This document shows, piece by piece, positions 61,212 to 64,000 of a stretch of DNA of 64,000 nt; within the stretch, counting starts at the first letter, position 1, and every line of letters begins with the position of its first letter. The position numbers and the translations under genes were made by a program. The notes beneath the pieces are model-generated. The model had not been told where the DNA came from. It saw nothing but the letters and a program-made list of their open reading frames with translations, and ran no database searches. The stretch is taken from assembly GCF_003367355.1 (NCBI RefSeq), contig NZ_CP031413.1, forward strand, positions 1,592,921 through 1,656,920, given 5' to 3'. The DNA comes from Lysobacter sp. TY2-98 (GTDB lineage: Bacteria; Pseudomonadota; Gammaproteobacteria; Xanthomonadales; Xanthomonadaceae).

Positions 61212-62480
61212 ATGACGGATTCCAACGACATCGGCGCCCTGCGCGCGAAGGCCGCGAGCGGCGCCCCGGACGACCTGCACCGCCTCGCGGCCGGCCTCGT
61301 CGCCGACCTGCAGATGGAGGAGGCGCACGCCATCCATGTGAAGGCCGCCGCGGCGGGACATGTGGGGTCGCTGATCGAGCTGGGGCGGATGCGGATGTAC
61401 GGCGTCGGCACCGACACGGACCTGCCGGGCGCGATCGAGGCACTGGAACGTGCGGAGGCCGCAGGCCAGCCAGTCGCGGGTTACTTCCTCGCGCTGATCG
61501 GGCTGGGAAACAAGGCACTGCCGCGGGACGAGAAGGTCGCCGCGCGCCTGCTCGCCGCGGTGCAGGCCGGGCACCCGCCCGCCCTGCGTGCCGCCGCGAT
61601 CCACTTCGGACGCAAACCCAACCTGCAGGACCAGGCGCTGGCCGTGCAGCTGCTCGATCACGCCGCCGGACGCGGTGACGCGATCGCTGCCCAACTGCTC
61701 GCCGAACGCCTGCGTCGCGGTGAAGGCGTGACTGCGAATCCGGAGGCGGCGTCGCAGCTCAAGGCGCGCCTGCGCGAGAGCGGGTTCACCGACCTGCCGG
61801 AGATCATCGCGGTGCCGGCGGCGCCGAGGCATCTGGTACCGCCCTCGTCACTGGTACTCGAGGAAGTGCTGGATCCGCCGCCGTCGACCGTGCTTGCGAC
61901 CGATCCCGGCATCGCGCAGATCGACGGGCTGCTGTCCGTCGACGAATGCCGCCTGCTGGTCGCGAGCGCGCAGCCGATGCTGCGGGCGTCGCAGGTGCAT
62001 TCGCCGGATGGACGCGAAGTCGGCCGGGAATCGCTGCGCACGAGCAGCGATGCCTCGTTCGATCCGCTGACGGAGGACTTCGCCTTGCGCCTGGTGCAGC
62101 TGCGCATGGCCGCGGCCGCGGGCGCGGAACTCGTCGACGCCGAACAGCTCATCGTGCTGCGCTACGAACCGGGACAGGAATACCGCCCGCATCGCGACTA
62201 CCTACCGCCGGACGCGATCGAGCGCGACGGGCCGCAGGCGGGCAATCGTCGGCGCACGATCTGCGCCTATCTCAATACGCCGGCTGAAGGCGGGGCGACG
62301 GAATTCCCGGAGCGCGATCTGCGCGTCGAGCCGCAGGCCGGGCGTGCAGTGGTGTTCGACAATCTGGATGCCGACGGTCGCCCGCAGCCCGCCTCGCTTC
62401 ACGCGGGCCTGCCCGTGGTGCGCGGCGAGAAGTGGCTGGCCACGCTGTGGCTGCGCGAGCGGGCCTACCGCGCGTTCTGA
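61212..62480 (+). CDS. Sel1-repeat protein fused to a prolyl 4-hydroxylase-type 2OG-Fe(II) oxygenase
   Basis: The product is 422 residues. The first 200 residues are Sel1-like repeats ([56 protein letters not shown]). From about 225 a P4Hc domain begins ([25 protein letters not shown]); the iron triad is His327 and Asp329 (YRPHRDYLP) with His397, and Lys407 for 2-oxoglutarate ([19 protein letters not shown]). It likely hydroxylates a protein side chain, with the repeats binding the target (inference). Confidence 0.92.
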   Translation: MTDSNDIGALRAKAASGAPDDLHRLAAGLVADLQMEEAHAIHVKAAAAGHVGSLIELGRMRMYGVGTDTDLPGAIEALERAEAAGQPVAGYFLALIGLGNKALPRDEKVAARLLAAVQAGHPPALRAAAIHFGRKPNLQDQALAVQLLDHAAGRGDAIAAQLLAERLRRGEGVTANPEAASQLKARLRESGFTDLPEIIAVPAAPRHLVPPSSLVLEEVLDPPPSTVLATDPGIAQIDGLLSVDECRLLVASAQPMLRASQVHSPDGREVGRESLRTSSDASFDPLTEDFALRLVQLRMAAAAGAELVDAEQLIVLRYEPGQEYRPHRDYLPPDAIERDGPQAGNRRRTICAYLNTPAEGGATEFPERDLRVEPQAGRAVVFDNLDADGRPQPASLHAGLPVVRGEKWLATLWLRERAYRAF

Positions 62481-62717
62481 TCGCGCCGCCATCAAGCGGC
62501 CGTACGCCTGCGAACGGCGGCATCGCTGAAGTCCCCTCCTCCGGGGTACAGGCCCGGGGAACGCGAGTGGGCTAAAATCCCGCTTCTGTGTCGGGCCGTT
62601 TGCCGCCGGGCACCCTGCAGCACCTTTGCCGTTTCAACGCCGTTTCACTGACTCACACCAAACCAGTCGGCCGGAAAGCGCGGAGCGCGTTTCGTCGGTG
62701 CCGACGCGGAGCCCGAG

Positions 62718-63821
62718 ATGATCTTCGAAACCCTCGACACCACCGGCCACGAGCAGGTCGTGTTCTGCCACAACAAGGACGCGGGCCTCAAGGCCATCAT
62801 CGCGATCCACAACACCGTGCTCGGCCCGGCCCTCGGCGGCACGCGCATGTGGCCGTACGCGAGCGAGCAGGAAGCGCTGAACGACGTGCTCCGCCTGTCG
62901 CGCGGCATGACCTACAAGAACGCGGTGGCGGGTCTCGACATCGGTGGCGGCAAGGCCGTGATCATCGGCGATCCGTCGAAGGACAAGTCCGAAGCGCTGT
63001 TCCGCGCGTTCGGCAAGTTCGTCGATTCGCTGGGCGGTCGTTACATCACCGCGGAAGACGTCGGTATCGACGTCAACGACATGGAATACGTCTACCGCGA
63101 AACCGAATACGTGACCGGCGTGCACCAGGTGCACGGTGGTTCGGGCGATCCGTCGCCGTTCACCGCCTACGGCGCGCTGCAGGGCCTGATGGCCACGCTG
63201 AACCGCAAGTACGGCAACGAGGAAGTCGGCAACTATTCGTATGCCGTGCAGGGCCTCGGCCACGTCGGCATGGAATACGTGAAGCTGCTGCGCGAGCGCG
63301 GCGCCAAGGTGTTCGTCACCGACATCAACAAGTCCCTGGTCGACCGTGCGGTTGACGAGTACGGCGCTGAAGCCGTTGCACCGGATGCGATCTACGACGT
63401 CGACGCCGACGTCTACTCGCCGTGCGCGCTCGGCGGCACCGTCAACGAGCAGACGCTGCCGCGACTGAAGGCGAAGATCATCTGCGGCGCCGCGAACAAC
63501 CAGCTGGCGAACAACGCCATCGGCGACGAAGTCGAGAAGCGCGGCATCGTCTATGCGCCGGACTACGCGGTGAACGCGGGCGGCGTGATGAACGTGGCGC
63601 TGGAAATCACGGGCTACAACCGTGAGCGCGCGATGCGCATGATGCGCACGATCTATCACAACCTCGCGCGCATCTACGAGATCGCAGACCGCGACGGCAT
63701 CCCGACCTACCGCGCCGCCGACCGCATGGCCGAAGAGCGCATCGCGATGCTCGGCAAGCTCAAGCTCCCGCTGGGCCGTTCGAAGCCGCGCTTCGAAGGT
63801 CGCATTCGCGGCGGGCACTGA
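62718..63821 (+). CDS. ldh: leucine/valine/phenylalanine-type NAD-dependent dehydrogenase
   Basis: The product is 367 residues. Motifs of the Glu/Leu/Phe/Val dehydrogenase family are intact: GPALGGTRMWPY, substrate-binding Lys67 (MTYKNAVAG), catalytic Lys79 (IGGGKAVI), the AEDVGI stretch, and the NAD fold YAVQGLGHVGMEYVKLL. It deaminates a branched-chain (or aromatic) L-amino acid to the 2-oxo acid. It lies near IcmF, so branched-chain catabolism is the likely pathway context. Five tight hairpins follow the stop codon. Confidence 0.93.
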   Translation: MIFETLDTTGHEQVVFCHNKDAGLKAIIAIHNTVLGPALGGTRMWPYASEQEALNDVLRLSRGMTYKNAVAGLDIGGGKAVIIGDPSKDKSEALFRAFGKFVDSLGGRYITAEDVGIDVNDMEYVYRETEYVTGVHQVHGGSGDPSPFTAYGALQGLMATLNRKYGNEEVGNYSYAVQGLGHVGMEYVKLLRERGAKVFVTDINKSLVDRAVDEYGAEAVAPDAIYDVDADVYSPCALGGTVNEQTLPRLKAKIICGAANNQLANNAIGDEVEKRGIVYAPDYAVNAGGVMNVALEITGYNRERAMRMMRTIYHNLARIYEIADRDGIPTYRAADRMAEERIAMLGKLKLPLGRSKPRFEGRIRGGH

Positions 63822-63957
63822 TTTATCGGTCTTTGACCGATAAATCCCCCTGCGTTTTTCGCTTCGCGAAAAACTCGGGCCCCAGTCGTCAGCACCCACA
63901 ACCCCCGCCGCTGTCGCGGCGCCCCCCTTGACTCAAGGGGGGCTGCGGCAAGCCGCA
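63821..63957. repeat. cluster of five perfect hairpins after ldh
   Basis: Stem pairs: 63821-63832/63836-63847 (12 bp), 63855-63863/63867-63875 (9 bp), 63906-63911/63916-63921 (6 bp), 63921-63931/63933-63943 (11 bp) and 63944-63949/63952-63957 (6 bp). The first uses the last base of the ldh stop codon. None is followed by a T-run, so termination would be non-canonical or the array is a REP-like element. Confidence 0.8.
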
Positions 63958-64000
63958 CGAGCTCGCGCCGTGCGGTTCGCCTGCCCCGCACTTGATCGGC

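Noticed and set aside
57839-61678. A 1279-codon open frame on the plus strand opposite icmF
   Set aside because: It is antisense to a clear IcmF gene, rich in Arg/His/Ala as expected of a high-GC shadow frame, and has no ribosome site or domain.

Overview
The window reads as a GC-rich gammaproteobacterial chromosome of the Lysobacteraceae (Xanthomonadaceae) type. This rests on roughly two-thirds or higher G+C in the housekeeping genes, many small secreted proteins, abundant M13 and S41 peptidases and two-component systems, and a fused isobutyryl-CoA mutase (IcmF) next to a leucine/valine-type dehydrogenase. The genus is inference; no rRNA, tRNA, CRISPR array, integrase or transposase was seen.

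Layout. 1-6.2 kb: the 3' part of an unknown Ala/Thr/Pro-rich protein with a glycine-zipper tail, then a minus-strand operon of a double-domain KaiC-like ATPase, a hybrid histidine kinase and a GAF kinase that lacks its phospho-acceptor histidine. 6.4-8.7 kb: an orphan KdpD/KdpE-like pair. 8.9-16.1 kb: a SEC-C protein, an M13 peptidase, a BaeSR-like pair and an S41 peptidase. 16.1-26.2 kb: mostly metabolic genes (PLP decarboxylase, pseudouridine synthase, carbonic anhydrase, extradiol dioxygenase, Rieske oxygenase with an amino-acid permease). 26.3-30.5 kb: an ArsR-SRPBCC pair with its SRPBCC gene broken by an amber codon, a Cpx-like CpxP/R/A set, and a glutathione transferase also broken by an amber codon. 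30.5-41.2 kb: metallo-beta-lactamase-fold enzymes, an acyltransferase, small secreted and membrane proteins, a FAD oxidoreductase and a DJ-1/PfpI protein.

41.4-57.6 kb is accessory. A short degenerate repeat (core CTGACCCC followed by a T-rich stretch) recurs about fifteen times between 41.4 and 54.9 kb, and I noticed none elsewhere in the window. From about 48.9 kb the base composition drops (one sampled 60-base line in the last module has 28 G+C, against 47 in a sampled line near 61.3 kb). The region carries a membrane protein, a DUF6988-like protein, a lone PD-(D/E)XK nuclease-like protein, a coupled nuclease plus helix-turn-helix-rich pair, and a coupled pair made of a ParB/DGQHR-like protein and a protein with a C-terminal HEPN RNase motif. 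The last pair lies between two apparently identical 563-bp copies of the 3' end of icmF. The whole looks like a defence-type island whose cassettes are anchored on the icmF 3' end; the HEPN pair is the best candidate for an undescribed system.

57.6-64 kb returns to core metabolism: intact icmF, a Sel1-repeat/prolyl-4-hydroxylase fusion and a leucine/valine dehydrogenase. IcmF and the dehydrogenase would act together in branched-chain amino/keto-acid turnover. The dehydrogenase gene is followed by five closely packed perfect hairpins.
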